Shown: positions 52,057 to 60,425 of the stretch, piece after piece
Layout: each line of letters starts with the position of its first letter
Numbering within the stretch: position 1 is the first letter of the stretch
DNA from: DASUXA01 sp036378155
GTDB taxonomy: Bacteria; Actinomycetota; Actinomycetes; Mycobacteriales; Micromonosporaceae
Reading direction: 5' to 3'
Assembly: GCA_036378155.1 (NCBI GenBank)
Contig: DASUXA010000104.1
Span: 1-64,000, forward strand
DNA length: 64,000 nt
The notes under the pieces: generated by a model
What the model saw: the letters and a program-made list of their open reading frames with translations, nothing else
Told to the model about the DNA's origin: nothing
The model's database searches: none
Program-made: the position numbers and the translations under genes

Positions 52057-53037
52057 GTGCGGCGCTGGCGGGACGCGATGGCGACGGCGCTGTACGGACC
52101 CGACGGCTTGTTCACCGGGGCGCGCGGCGCTCCGGTCGACCACTTCCGCACCAGCGTGCACGCGTCACCGCTGTTCGCCGCCGCGATCGGGCGGCTGCTG
52201 CGCCGGCTGGACGCCGCGCTCGGCGAGCCGCCGGTACTCGACGTGGTCGACGTCGGCGCGGGGCGGGGCGAACTGCTCACCGCGCTGCTGGGCGGGCTCG
52301 CGCCCGACCTCGCCGACCGGGTACGGCTGACCGCCGTCGAGGTCGCGCCACGCCCCGCCGATCTGCCCGAGGCGATCCGGTGGTCGGCGACGTTGCCTCG
52401 CCCGGTGACCGGGCTGCTCGTCGCGACCGAATGGCTGGACAACGTCCCGGTCGACGTGGTCGAGGTGGACGACGCGGGTGTCGCGCGGTACGTGCTGGTC
52501 GACGGCGACGGCCACGAGTCGCTCGGCGAGCCGCCCGACCCGCCGGACCGGGACTGGCTGGCGCGGTGGTGGCCGCTGAGCGGGGCGACCGCGGGCACCC
52601 GCGCCGAGATCGGGCGACCGCGCGACGAGGCGTGGTGGGCGGCGGTGTCGACGGTACGGCGAGGTCTCGCGCTCGCCGTGGACTACGGGCACACGGCGAC
52701 GAGCCGCCCGACGTTCGGCACGCTCACCGGGTACCGCGCCGGACGGCAGGTGCCGCCGGTGCCGGACGGGCGCAGCGACCTGACCGCGCACGTGGCGATG
52801 GACGCGCTCGCCGGGTCGGGGGCGGTACTGGTCGCGCAACGCGACGCGCTGCGCGAGCTGGGAGTTCGCGGTACCCGACCGCCGCTGGACCTGGCGGCCC
52901 GCGATCCCGCGGGGTACCTGCGGGGGCTCGCCGACGCCTCGCAGGCGGGTGAGCTCACCGACCCCGCCGGGCTGGGTGGGCACCTGTGGCTGCTGCAACC
53001 GGTCGAGGTCGCGCTGCGCCTACCATGCCAGGCATGA
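52057..53037 (+). CDS. MidA/NDUFAF7-family SAM-dependent methyltransferase
   Basis: A 326-aa member of COG1565. SAM-binding motif VVDVGAGRGELLTALLGGLA is followed by VRLTAVEVAPRPADLP, LLVATEWLDNVPVDVVEVDD and the characteristic LALAVDYGHTATSRPTFGTL. The mitochondrial homologue NDUFAF7 dimethylates an arginine of complex I subunit NDUFS2 (the NuoD homologue). The gene directly overlaps a nuoD-like gene by 4 nt (ATGA), which supports the same enzyme-substrate pair here. The start GTG at 52057 has GGGGAGG upstream. Confidence 0.85.
   Translation: MRRWRDAMATALYGPDGLFTGARGAPVDHFRTSVHASPLFAAAIGRLLRRLDAALGEPPVLDVVDVGAGRGELLTALLGGLAPDLADRVRLTAVEVAPRPADLPEAIRWSATLPRPVTGLLVATEWLDNVPVDVVEVDDAGVARYVLVDGDGHESLGEPPDPPDRDWLARWWPLSGATAGTRAEIGRPRDEAWWAAVSTVRRGLALAVDYGHTATSRPTFGTLTGYRAGRQVPPVPDGRSDLTAHVAMDALAGSGAVLVAQRDALRELGVRGTRPPLDLAARDPAGYLRGLADASQAGELTDPAGLGGHLWLLQPVEVALRLPCQA
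53021..53026 (+). promoter_or_regulatory. -10 element of possible leaderless nuoD-like transcript
   Basis: TACCAT, 7 nt, ATG at 53034, within the last codons of the methyltransferase gene. It would allow nuoD-like expression independent of the upstream gene. Confidence 0.4.
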
Positions 53038-54185
53038 CCAGCGACGCCCCGCCGACCGAGGTCACAGTCGGGACCGGTACCGGCTTGGACCCCGGCGACA
53101 CCGTGCTCACCCTCGGTCCCGGGCATCCCTCGACGCACGGGACGCTGCGGTTGCGGCTGCGGCTGGACGGGGACCGGGTCGTGTCGGCGGAGCCGATCGT
53201 CGGGTACATGCACCGGGGCGCCGAGAAGCTGTTCGAGGTGCGCGACTACCGGCAGATCATCATGCTGGCGAACCGGCACGACTGGCTGTCCGCGTTCGGC
53301 AACGAACTGGGTGTGGTGCTCGCCGTGGAACGGCTGATGGGCATCGAGGTGCCGGAGCGCGCGGTGTGGCTGCGCACCGCCCTCGCCGAGATCAACCGGG
53401 TGGTCAACCATCTGATGTTCCTCGCCGCGTACCCGGTGGAGATCGGCGCGGCGGAACTCGGTCGGGGCGCGTTCGCCGGTCGCGAGACTCTCCAGGAAGT
53501 CCTGGAGGAGGTGTCCGGCGGGCGGGTGCACTACATGTTCAACCGGATCGGCGGGTTGAAGGAGGAGGTACCGGTCGGCTGGACGGAGCGCGCCCGGCGC
53601 GCGGTCGACCGGGTGCGTGCCGGGTTGCCCGCGCTCGACCGGCTGATCCGTGACGACGAGACGTTCGCCGCCCGTACCGTCGGCGTCGGGGTGCTCAGCG
53701 CCGCCGACGCGGCTGCGTTCGGCGTGTCCGGTCCGGTCGCGCGCGCCTCGGGGCTGGACTTCGACCTGCGTCGCGACGAGCCGTACCTGGCGTACGGCGA
53801 ACTGTCGGTGCCGGTGGTCACCGGTACCGCCGGGGACTGCCACGCCCGGTTCGAGTGCCTGCTCGGGCAGGTGTACACCTCGCTCGACCTCGCCGAGCAG
53901 TGCCTGGACCGGGTCGACCGGGTCTCGGGACCGGTGAATGTACGGCTGCCCAAGGTCGTGAAGGCGCCCGAGGGCGAGACGTACGCGTGGACCGAGAACC
54001 CGCTCGGCGTCAACGGGTACTACCTGGTGTCGCGGGGCGACAAGACGCCGTGGCGGCTCAAGCTGCGCACCGCGTCGTACGCGAATGTGCAGGCGCTGTC
54101 CGTGATCGTGCCCGGCTGCCGGGTCGCCGACCTGGTGGCGATTCTCGGCTCGCTGTTCTTCGTGGTCGGCGACATCGACAAGTAG
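53034..54185 (+). CDS. Orphan NADH-quinone oxidoreductase subunit D-like protein
   Basis: A 383-aa protein with full-length NuoD/NDUFS2 signature: LTLGPGHPSTHGTLRLRLRL (HPSTHG at 31-36, quinone-site histidines), IVGYMHRGAEKLFEVRDYRQ (HRG at 60-62), WLRTALAEINRVVNHLMFLA and the C-terminal ASYANVQALSVIVPGCRVAD, VGDIDK. No other nuo gene is in the window, so this is not part of a normal nuo operon. By knowledge of the family the HRG arginine is the residue near cluster N2 that is methylated in mitochondria. It could be a second copy for an alternative complex or a redox-independent relative. Confidence 0.9.
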   Translation: MTSDAPPTEVTVGTGTGLDPGDTVLTLGPGHPSTHGTLRLRLRLDGDRVVSAEPIVGYMHRGAEKLFEVRDYRQIIMLANRHDWLSAFGNELGVVLAVERLMGIEVPERAVWLRTALAEINRVVNHLMFLAAYPVEIGAAELGRGAFAGRETLQEVLEEVSGGRVHYMFNRIGGLKEEVPVGWTERARRAVDRVRAGLPALDRLIRDDETFAARTVGVGVLSAADAAAFGVSGPVARASGLDFDLRRDEPYLAYGELSVPVVTGTAGDCHARFECLLGQVYTSLDLAEQCLDRVDRVSGPVNVRLPKVVKAPEGETYAWTENPLGVNGYYLVSRGDKTPWRLKLRTASYANVQALSVIVPGCRVADLVAILGSLFFVVGDIDK

Positions 54186-54259
54186 GGGTATGCGTCGGAC
54201 GCACCCGACCGGGTGTGCCGCCACAGCCCTCGCCGGCGACCGCCGCCGGGCGGGCGTGG

Positions 54260-55786
54260 TCAGCGCCAGCGGTCGTCGGACGTCTCGAAGTCGACGACGC
54301 GACGCTGTCGTGGGATCCGCGCGGGCTCGTCCCGGTCGCGTTCCCAGCGGTCGTCGCTCCACCCGTCGTCGTCGTGCCGCCGGGCGCGCCGCCCGACCGG
54401 CTCCGGTTCGCCGTGCCTCGCCATCCATTCGGCGGCGGACGGTTCGGCGCTCGCGGCGGGCAGCGCGGCTCGCGCCGACCGACGCCCGACCGGCGGCCAG
54501 TCGCCCGAGTCCTCGTCCCGTGGGGACCAGCCACCCGAGTCGCCGCCGCGCGACGACCAGCCGCCCGAGTCCCCGCCCGACGACCAGCTACCCGAGTCGC
54601 CGCTGGGCGACCAGCCGCCCGAGTCGGCGCCGCGCGACGACCAGGTGCCCTGCGCCTCGCCGCCGCGCGACGACCAGCTGCCCGACGTTCCGCTGTCGGA
54701 GTCGTCGGTCCACCGGGCTTCCCGCCGGGAGGCGCGGGACGGCTCATCCCGGCGTACCGCCGCCCACCGGTCCTCGATCCGGAACTCGGTGCCGTGCTCG
54801 TCGGCGTGCACTGCCGCCCGCCGCTCGCCCATCCGCAGTTCCCGACCGCGATCGTCGGCGCGTACCGATGCCCACCGGTCGCCGGCGCGGAAGTTGGACC
54901 AGCTGTCGTCGGCGGACGGGTCGTCGCCGAGTCCGCGCGCCGAACCGCGAGTCGTCTCGGTGCCCTGGGCTCGGGACCGACGACCACCGCCGCGCTCGGA
55001 GCCCGCGTCGCGGTTCCGGTCCGCCGCTGCCCGCTCGCGGAGCCGCTTCTCGGTCCACGACTCCTCGCGAGGCTCGCGGATGTCGCGCTGCTCGCGAGGC
55101 TCGCGGGTGTCCCGCTGCTCGCGAGGCTCGCGGATGTCCCGCGGCTCCCGCTGGTCCCGCGGCTCGCGGCTGGACGACGGGGGCGTCCACTCGTCGGCCC
55201 GCCCGCGCGGCGACGGGGCTGGTTCGGCGGCAGGCGAGCCGTACACGCCTCCGCCGTAGACGCGCCCGCGTCCCTCGTCCGCGTCGACAATGGTCTGCCT
55301 GGTCGTGACCTGTACCGTCTCGGTGTGCCGGACCACTCCGCCGACCGGCGCGTGACCGGTGGACGCCCGTGCGACGGGCGGCGCCTTGAGGTCCGACCGC
55401 TCGAACGGGCCGTGCGGGTCGAGTTGCGCGCGTAGCCCGTCGACGGTGTCCTGGAGCGCTTGTACCCGCTCGCCGAAAGACTTGTGGGTCGCCTTCGCCG
55501 CGCTCGCGATGTCGCGGCGGACGCCTTCGCGGAGCGCGTCGATCTCGTCGTACAGCGTCTCCTCGATCTCGACTCGCACAGTCTCCGAGTCGGGACGGAG
55601 AGTAATCGAGAGTCCGATCAGGACGACCGCGAGTACCGCGACGACGACGGCCGCGCGCAGCATCGTCTCGCCCTGGCTGAGGAGCAGCAGAACCGCGGCT
55701 AGCGGGGCTAGTGCTACCCCGGCCCAGAACAGCAGCGAGAGCAGCTTCCCGCCCCGCTTCACGGCAGTGGTCTCCGAGCCCGGCAT
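54260..55786 (-). CDS. Two-TM protein with coiled coil and low-complexity repeat domains
   Basis: A 508-aa protein. Two TM helices occupy residues 15-37 and 44-61 (LLSLLFWAGVALAPLAAVLL; AAVVVAVLAVVLIGLSITL). A coiled coil follows (EIEETLYDEIDALREGVRRD, GERVQALQDTVDGLRAQL), with no enzyme domain. The rest is disordered: charged REPRDQ/REPREQRDI repeats (about 205-245), acidic/Trp-containing stretches (DDSWSNFRAGDRWASVRADD) and a glycine-serine-tryptophan repeat of DSGGWSSRGG type (about 370-430). Similar proteins of unknown role occur in actinobacteria. The repeats are coded by G/C-rich direct repeats, best seen at 55060-55160. Confidence 0.7.
   Translation of the reverse strand: MPGSETTAVKRGGKLLSLLFWAGVALAPLAAVLLLLSQGETMLRAAVVVAVLAVVLIGLSITLRPDSETVRVEIEETLYDEIDALREGVRRDIASAAKATHKSFGERVQALQDTVDGLRAQLDPHGPFERSDLKAPPVARASTGHAPVGGVVRHTETVQVTTRQTIVDADEGRGRVYGGGVYGSPAAEPAPSPRGRADEWTPPSSSREPRDQREPRDIREPREQRDTREPREQRDIREPREESWTEKRLRERAAADRNRDAGSERGGGRRSRAQGTETTRGSARGLGDDPSADDSWSNFRAGDRWASVRADDRGRELRMGERRAAVHADEHGTEFRIEDRWAAVRRDEPSRASRREARWTDDSDSGTSGSWSSRGGEAQGTWSSRGADSGGWSPSGDSGSWSSGGDSGGWSSRGGDSGGWSPRDEDSGDWPPVGRRSARAALPAASAEPSAAEWMARHGEPEPVGRRARRHDDDGWSDDRWERDRDEPARIPRQRRVVDFETSDDRWR
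54525..55165. repeat. Coding repeats of the low-complexity membrane protein
   Basis: Two blocks: near 54525-54650 units encode DSGGWS(S/P)RG/D with recurrent GACCAGCCGCCCGAGTC; near 55060-55165 units encode REPREQRDI with recurrent TCGCGAGGCTCGCGGATGTC. Both are inside a single reading frame and prone to slippage. Confidence 0.7.
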
Positions 55787-55941
55787 GGCTGTAGAGGCTA
55801 CCGAGAGTTGTCGATCAGGGGAACGGCTGTGTGTCCGGTTCTCGATCGCGACCCGGCTGACCGGTCAGACAACGAGGTCACGAGCCCGGTCAGCGGAGCC
55901 TCGCCGGGCGGGCCGGCGTCGCCGGCCCGCCCGGCGACCGC

Positions 55942-56946
55942 TCACCCGGTCGCCAGCGAACCGTCCGAGGAGAACACCAGACCGATGCTGATCGTCCCGG
56001 TCTTCAGCGCGTTCTTGGTCTGCGGTCCGCCCGCGTCCAACGGGATGAACTGCCCGAACGACATGCCGTACGTCTGCTGCAGTCCGGGCTGGCAGAACGG
56101 GCGCTGCGGGCACTCCGGCGGTCCGCCGAGGACGGTGGCCTTGCCGGCGCACTTGGCGGCGAAGTCCGACAGCGTCTTCACGCCGTGCTGGTTGGCGAAC
56201 GCCGTGGTCACGGCGAACGCGTTCTGGTCGGCGGCCGCCGACGGCTTGCCGAAGGTCAACCCGACCTTGTTGCCCAGCCCGGTCAACGCGGACATCGTCT
56301 TGTCCAGGTCACCGGAGGCGAGCGGAGCCGCGCTCGCGCCGTTGACCTTCTTGTTCAGGAATTCGGTGAGCGTCCCCGCGTACTCGGGAACGACCTGGAT
56401 CTCGCCGCGTTCGAGTGCCGGCTCGTACAACTCGCGGTTGCCGATCTGCTGCACGGTGACGTCGTACCCGGCGGCGCCCAGGGCGATCTTGTACAGCTCG
56501 GCGAGCGTCTGGTTTTCGCTGAAGTTCGCCGCGCCAATAGTGATCTTGCCGCCGGGGCCTTTGGCGATACCGGCGGTCAGGTTGTTGTCCTGCGCGAACG
56601 TACTTGCCGCCACCTGCGGGGTCTTGCGGTCGACGTCCACCGACTTGTTCAACGCGATGAGCTTTTGGGTGTCCAGGCTCGCGGAGACCTTGTCCAGCGC
56701 CGCGACCAGCGACGGATTGGACGCCTTGGCGTTGATCGCCGGCACGATGTTGTCGACGGTCTGCAGGTGCTTGTCGTCGGTGAGCACCACGAGCTGGTTG
56801 CCGGCGACCGGCGCGCAGCCGGCCCCGGAGGCGCCGGTCGCGGGCGCCTGGGTACCGGACGATCCGGCCTTGCCGCAGCCTGTGGTGAGCCCGGCAGCGG
56901 CGACCACCGCGGCGGTGAGCAGCAATGTTCGCGTGACGGTTCGCAT
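55942..56946 (-). CDS. Glycine betaine/choline-type ABC transporter binding lipoprotein, apparently circularly permuted
   Basis: A 334-aa lipoprotein (signal LLLTAAVVAAAGLTTGC). It belongs to the OpuAC/YehZ (OsmX) binding-protein family: ITIGAANFSENQTLAELYKI, GNRELYEPALERGEIQVVPE, LGGPPECPQRPFCQPGLQQT, ISIGLVFSSDGSL. In normal members, the sequence VVLTDDKHLQ..NIVPAI..LDKVSASLDTQKLIALNKSVDVD comes at the C-terminus after SDGSL. Here it is at the N-terminus (about 50-110), and the protein ends right after SSDGSLATG. So the two halves have swapped order. It is followed by the two permease genes after 195 nt on the other side. Binds a quaternary-amine osmolyte by family. Confidence 0.85.
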   Translation of the reverse strand: MRTVTRTLLLTAAVVAAAGLTTGCGKAGSSGTQAPATGASGAGCAPVAGNQLVVLTDDKHLQTVDNIVPAINAKASNPSLVAALDKVSASLDTQKLIALNKSVDVDRKTPQVAASTFAQDNNLTAGIAKGPGGKITIGAANFSENQTLAELYKIALGAAGYDVTVQQIGNRELYEPALERGEIQVVPEYAGTLTEFLNKKVNGASAAPLASGDLDKTMSALTGLGNKVGLTFGKPSAAADQNAFAVTTAFANQHGVKTLSDFAAKCAGKATVLGGPPECPQRPFCQPGLQQTYGMSFGQFIPLDAGGPQTKNALKTGTISIGLVFSSDGSLATG

Positions 56947-57141
56947 GTTGACCCGCCTTCCGTGTCCCGGCCGGCGTCGCGCCGGCCGCGTGTCCGACGG
57001 GCAGCCTTGCCGCCCGCTGGGTCTACGCCAGCAGACTGTCATGGCGACGGCAACCGGAATTGGGGATTGTCATCGTTTCGTCATTGTCGATGGGTTTAGC
57101 GCCGTCCGGGTAAGCGCGCGTTGACCGCGCCGGTCGGGCGC

Positions 57142-57873
57142 TCAGCCCGTGGGTTCGGCAGCCGGTTCGGGGGCGGTACGACGCGCGGCGCGGCGCCTGG
57201 GCGGGCGGAGCGGACGCGGCGTGACCGCGCGCTGGACCACCGCGAGTACCCCCTCGACCAGCAGCGCGAGCACGGCGACCAGGAATCCGCCGGCGAGCAC
57301 CTGTCCCCCGCCGGCAGCCAGCCCCAGCCCGAACCCGAGGTTGATGATGGTGCCCAACCCGCCGCCGTTGACCAGCGCCGCCAGGGTCGCGGTCGCGACC
57401 ACCTGGACAGCGGCGGTACGGAACCCCGCCGCGAGGTACGGCACCGCCAGCGGCAACTCGACGCGGGTGAGCATCTGCCGGGTCGACAGCCCCATGCCGC
57501 GGGCTGCCTCGCGGATCTCCGGGTCGATCACCCGCAGCCCGGTGTACGCGTTGGCGAGCAGCGGAGGGATCGCGAACACGGCGAGCGCCAGGATCACCGA
57601 CCGGGGACCGAACCCGATCACGGTCAGCGGCAGGATGGTCAGCAGCGCCACGGTCGGGATCGCCAGGGTCAGGTTGGACACGAGCACGACGACACCGCCG
57701 CCCCGACCGGTGTGCCCCAACCAGAGCCCGAGCGGCCAGGCGATCAGGCACCCGATCAGCACCGCCATCGCGGACACGAACAGGTGCTCCTCCAGCCGCT
57801 GGATCACCCCGCCCGGGTTGGTCCAGTTCAGCGGGTCGTTCAGCCAGGCGACGGCGGCCTGTACGTAGTTCAC
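57142..57873 (-). CDS. Glycine betaine/choline ABC transporter permease (copy 2)
   Basis: A 243-aa BPD-type inner-membrane permease: GVIQRLEEHLFVSAMAVLIG, SNLTLAIPTVALLTILPLTV, RVIDPEIREAARGMGLSTRQ (the EAA-like loop with GMGxSxxQ) and FRTAAVQVVATATLAALVNG. Overlaps the stop of the upstream permease (GTGA), so the pair is made together as a heterodimer. The C-terminal 35 residues are basic (RPPRRRAARRTAPEPAAEP) and not part of the usual fold. Confidence 0.92.
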   Translation of the reverse strand: MNYVQAAVAWLNDPLNWTNPGGVIQRLEEHLFVSAMAVLIGCLIAWPLGLWLGHTGRGGGVVVLVSNLTLAIPTVALLTILPLTVIGFGPRSVILALAVFAIPPLLANAYTGLRVIDPEIREAARGMGLSTRQMLTRVELPLAVPYLAAGFRTAAVQVVATATLAALVNGGGLGTIINLGFGLGLAAGGGQVLAGGFLVAVLALLVEGVLAVVQRAVTPRPLRPPRRRAARRTAPEPAAEPTG

Positions 57874-58565
57874 CGCACCCCCCGCCGGGTCCACGGGGTG
57901 AGCAGCCGGCCGAGCGTGGCCAGCAGCAGGTCGAGTACCAGCGCCAGCGCGACGCACAGCAGCGTCCCGGTCGCGATCTCCGCGCGGTAGAAGTTGTTCC
58001 GGAACCCGCCCAGGATGAGTTGCCCGAGACCGCCGTGACCGACCAGTACGCCGACGGTGGTCAGCGCGACCGTGGACACGGTCGCCAGGCGCAACCCGGT
58101 GACGATGCCGGGTACCGCCAGCGGAAAGTCGACCTTCAGCAGCCGGGAGAACCTGCCGTACCCCATGCCCTCGGCGGCGTCGCGCACCTCGGGCGGTACC
58201 TGGTTGAGCCCGGCGAGCGCGTTGCGGACGATCATCAGCAGTGCGTACAGCACCAGACCGATGAGAACCGTGACCGGACCGGTACCGACGAACGGCGCGA
58301 TGAACGCGAACAGCGCCAACGACGGAATCGTGTACAGCACGCCGGAGAGTGCGAGAATCGGCCCGGTGAGGGATCGGAACCAGTACGCGATCACCGCCAG
58401 CGGGATCGCGATCACGGTGGCGAGGACGACCGCCTCGACCGTCAGGGTCGCGTGCTCGCGCAGCGCGGCGAGGATCGTGTCGAGGTTGTCCCGCACGTAC
58501 TGCCCCGAGAACCAGGGGTTGCCCGCGGCCGCGTAGGCCGGGTCGGCCAGGTCCGGAAAGGACAT
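57870..58565 (-). CDS. Glycine betaine/choline ABC transporter permease (copy 1)
   Basis: A 231-aa permease of the same family: LREHATLTVEAVVLATVIAI, TGPILALSGVLYTIPSLALF, QVPPEVRDAAEGMGYGRFSR (EAA-like loop) and LATVSTVALTTVGVLVGHGG. It starts with ATG 58565, only 2 bp from the divergent GTG of the ATPase gene. Its probable -10 (TACCGT) lies inside the ATPase coding sequence; the transcript would be leaderless. Works with the second permease, the ATPase and the permuted binding protein. Confidence 0.93.
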   Translation of the reverse strand: MSFPDLADPAYAAAGNPWFSGQYVRDNLDTILAALREHATLTVEAVVLATVIAIPLAVIAYWFRSLTGPILALSGVLYTIPSLALFAFIAPFVGTGPVTVLIGLVLYALLMIVRNALAGLNQVPPEVRDAAEGMGYGRFSRLLKVDFPLAVPGIVTGLRLATVSTVALTTVGVLVGHGGLGQLILGGFRNNFYRAEIATGTLLCVALALVLDLLLATLGRLLTPWTRRGVR

Positions 58566-58567
58566 AG

Positions 58568-59560
58568 GTGGACGGTACCCCGCACGGCGGCGCGGCGACG
58601 ATCGCGCTGGACAGTCTGCGCAAACAGTTCGACGACGGCACGGTGGCGGTCACCGGGCTGACCCTCGACGTACCAGCCGGTGAGCTGGTCGTGCTCATCG
58701 GTCCGTCGGGCTGCGGCAAGTCGACCGTGCTGCGCATGATCAACCGGCTGATCGAGCCGACCTCCGGTTCCGTCACGATCGACGGCGAGGACGTCAGCCG
58801 CGCCGACCCGGTCGAGGTGCGCCGGCACATCGGGTACGTGATCCAGAACGTCGGACTGTTCCCGCACCAGACGGTGCGCACCAACGTCGGTACGGTGCCG
58901 CGGCTGCTGGGCTGGAAGCGCGCCCGGATCGCCGAGCGGGTCGACCAGTTGCTGGAACTGGTCGGGCTGGACCCGGCGCGGTTCGGTCCGCGGTACCCGC
59001 AGGAGTTGTCCGGCGGTCAACGGCAGCGGGTCGGCGTGGCCCGGGCACTCGCCGCTGACCCGGTGGTGCTGCTGATGGACGAGCCGTTCTCGGCGGTCGA
59101 CCCGATCGCGCGAGCCCGGCTGCAGGACGAGTTCCGCAAGCTGCAGGCGGCGGTACGCAAGACGATCGTGCTGGTCACGCACGACCTGGACGAGGCGGTA
59201 CGGCTGGGCGACCGGATCGCGGTGCTCGCCGAGGGCGGTCGGCTGCAGCAGTACGCCCGCCCCGCCGACCTGCTCGCGAACCCGGCGAACGACTTCGTGC
59301 GCGAGTTCGTCGGCAACGACCGGGGTATCCGTCGGCTCGCGGTCACCCCGATCAACCGGGCGCTGCTGGCACCCGCGTCGCGGGGCGACGGGCTGCCGAC
59401 GGTGCCGCTGTCCGGCACCCTGTACGACGCGATGGCGGCGGTGCTGACGAGCGCGGACGGCAGGGTGGCGGTGACCGACGAGGGCGAGGCGGTGGGCACC
59501 CTGTCGCTGGCCGACATCCGCCTCGACGCCGAGGAGTCGGACCCGGCGACGGTACGGTGA
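58568..59560 (+). CDS. Glycine betaine/choline ABC transporter ATP-binding protein
   Basis: A 330-aa OpuCA/ProV-type ATPase: Walker A GPSGCGKSTVLRMINRLIEP, signature LSGGQRQRVGVARALAADPV, Walker B VVLLMDEPFSAVDPI and switch His VTHDLDEA. A C-terminal CBS-like region (RRLAVTPINRALLAPASRGD, LTSADGRVAVTDEGEAVGTL) follows, which in OpuA-type ATPases senses ionic strength. GTG 58568 has AAAGGA upstream at 7 nt. Head-to-head with the permease operon, 2 bp apart, so the promoters must overlap the coding regions of the opposite gene. Confidence 0.95.
   Translation: MDGTPHGGAATIALDSLRKQFDDGTVAVTGLTLDVPAGELVVLIGPSGCGKSTVLRMINRLIEPTSGSVTIDGEDVSRADPVEVRRHIGYVIQNVGLFPHQTVRTNVGTVPRLLGWKRARIAERVDQLLELVGLDPARFGPRYPQELSGGQRQRVGVARALAADPVVLLMDEPFSAVDPIARARLQDEFRKLQAAVRKTIVLVTHDLDEAVRLGDRIAVLAEGGRLQQYARPADLLANPANDFVREFVGNDRGIRRLAVTPINRALLAPASRGDGLPTVPLSGTLYDAMAAVLTSADGRVAVTDEGEAVGTLSLADIRLDAEESDPATVR
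58572..58577 (-). promoter_or_regulatory. -10 element of leaderless permease operon
   Basis: TACCGT, 6 nt, ATG at 58565. The element lies in the codons for Gly-Thr at the start of the divergent ATPase gene. Confidence 0.45.
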
Positions 59561-59755
59561 GGCGCGACCCGGTTCGCGCGACCGGTCAAGTCGCGGGCGT
59601 CGAGGTGTGCGGGCGCCGAGGTGTGCCGGCTGAGGTCGACACGCCTCGGGATGTGGGTACATCACCAGCGTTGTACGCCGGTGGGGAGGCACCCGGCCGG
59701 GGCCGGCATCGGCTGACCCTCGATGGCGGGCGGTCACCGTACCGATCCCGGACGC

Positions 59756-59793
59756 GCTCAGGGCGCCGACCGTGTCCGGCCGGCGCCCTGAGC
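59756..59793. terminator. Bidirectional terminator hairpin
   Basis: A perfect 13-bp stem (arm GCTCAGGGCGCCG) with a 12-nt loop between the convergent ATPase and 163-aa membrane protein genes. Confidence 0.75.
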
Positions 59794-59827
59794 ACCCCTG
59801 GGGAGGTCTGGTGAGTCTTCGTCTCGG

Positions 59828-60319
59828 TCAGGTTCGGCGCGCTCCGAGCGTCGCGAGCCCGACGATCCAGCCGGCGAACAGCCCGTACACGGCGCCGTCC
59901 GCGGCCCAGTGGTAGGCGCCCAGCAGGCTCGCGTGTGCCTGCAGGAACGCGGCGAGGAAGCCGGCCAGCGCGCCGGCGAAGATGTAGCTGCCCCAGCCGG
60001 CGAACAGCCCGCTGAGCGTGCCCCTGGCGCTGGACAGTTGCGATCCGGGGAGCACCATGAGGAACATCGCGGTGAAGGCGATCAGCAGGATCGCCTTCAG
60101 GTCGGCGGCGATCAGGTCGCGCAGCGGTACGGCTGAACTGAAGGTCCAGCCGGGCCAGCCGAGTTCGCGCAGGAAGAAGCCGAGCGCGCTGTTGGCGTCG
60201 GTGCTTCTGGCCGCCCAGTCGTGGTAGGACGGGTTGCCGAAGGCGAGCACCAGGACCAGCGCCGCGAGGGTGCCGGTACCGGTGGCGGTGCGTACGCCCC
60301 GTCCAGTCGTGACAACCAT
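59828..60319 (-). CDS. Small polytopic membrane protein, unknown
   Basis: A 163-aa protein with about four hydrophobic segments (TLAALVLVLAFGNPSYHDWA, KAILLIAFTAMFLMVLPG, GWGSYIFAGALAGFLAAFLQ, AVYGLFAGWIVGLATLGA). The first loop carries Trp/His/Asp residues (NPSYHDWAARSTDANSALGF). No family recognised. Upstream DNA (60330-60410) is unusually AT-rich for this genome, with repeated CGACAAT, which may be a promoter region. No ribosome site seen. Confidence 0.65.
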   Translation of the reverse strand: MVVTTGRGVRTATGTGTLAALVLVLAFGNPSYHDWAARSTDANSALGFFLRELGWPGWTFSSAVPLRDLIAADLKAILLIAFTAMFLMVLPGSQLSSARGTLSGLFAGWGSYIFAGALAGFLAAFLQAHASLLGAYHWAADGAVYGLFAGWIVGLATLGARRT

Positions 60320-60425
60320 GCCCGGATATGTTTCCGCCAGGCGTCGAAACCAAACGTCGCCGATCTATATTTGGTGAATTGTCGACATTGTCGATGACGC
60401 CAGGAGCGCCCGCTTTTGGGATGTG

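Noticed and set aside
56969..56987. GGCCGGC hairpin before the osmolyte-binding protein gene as terminator
   Set aside because: The stem is only 7 bp and lies just upstream of the binding-protein ATG, so it is more likely part of its leader than a terminator.
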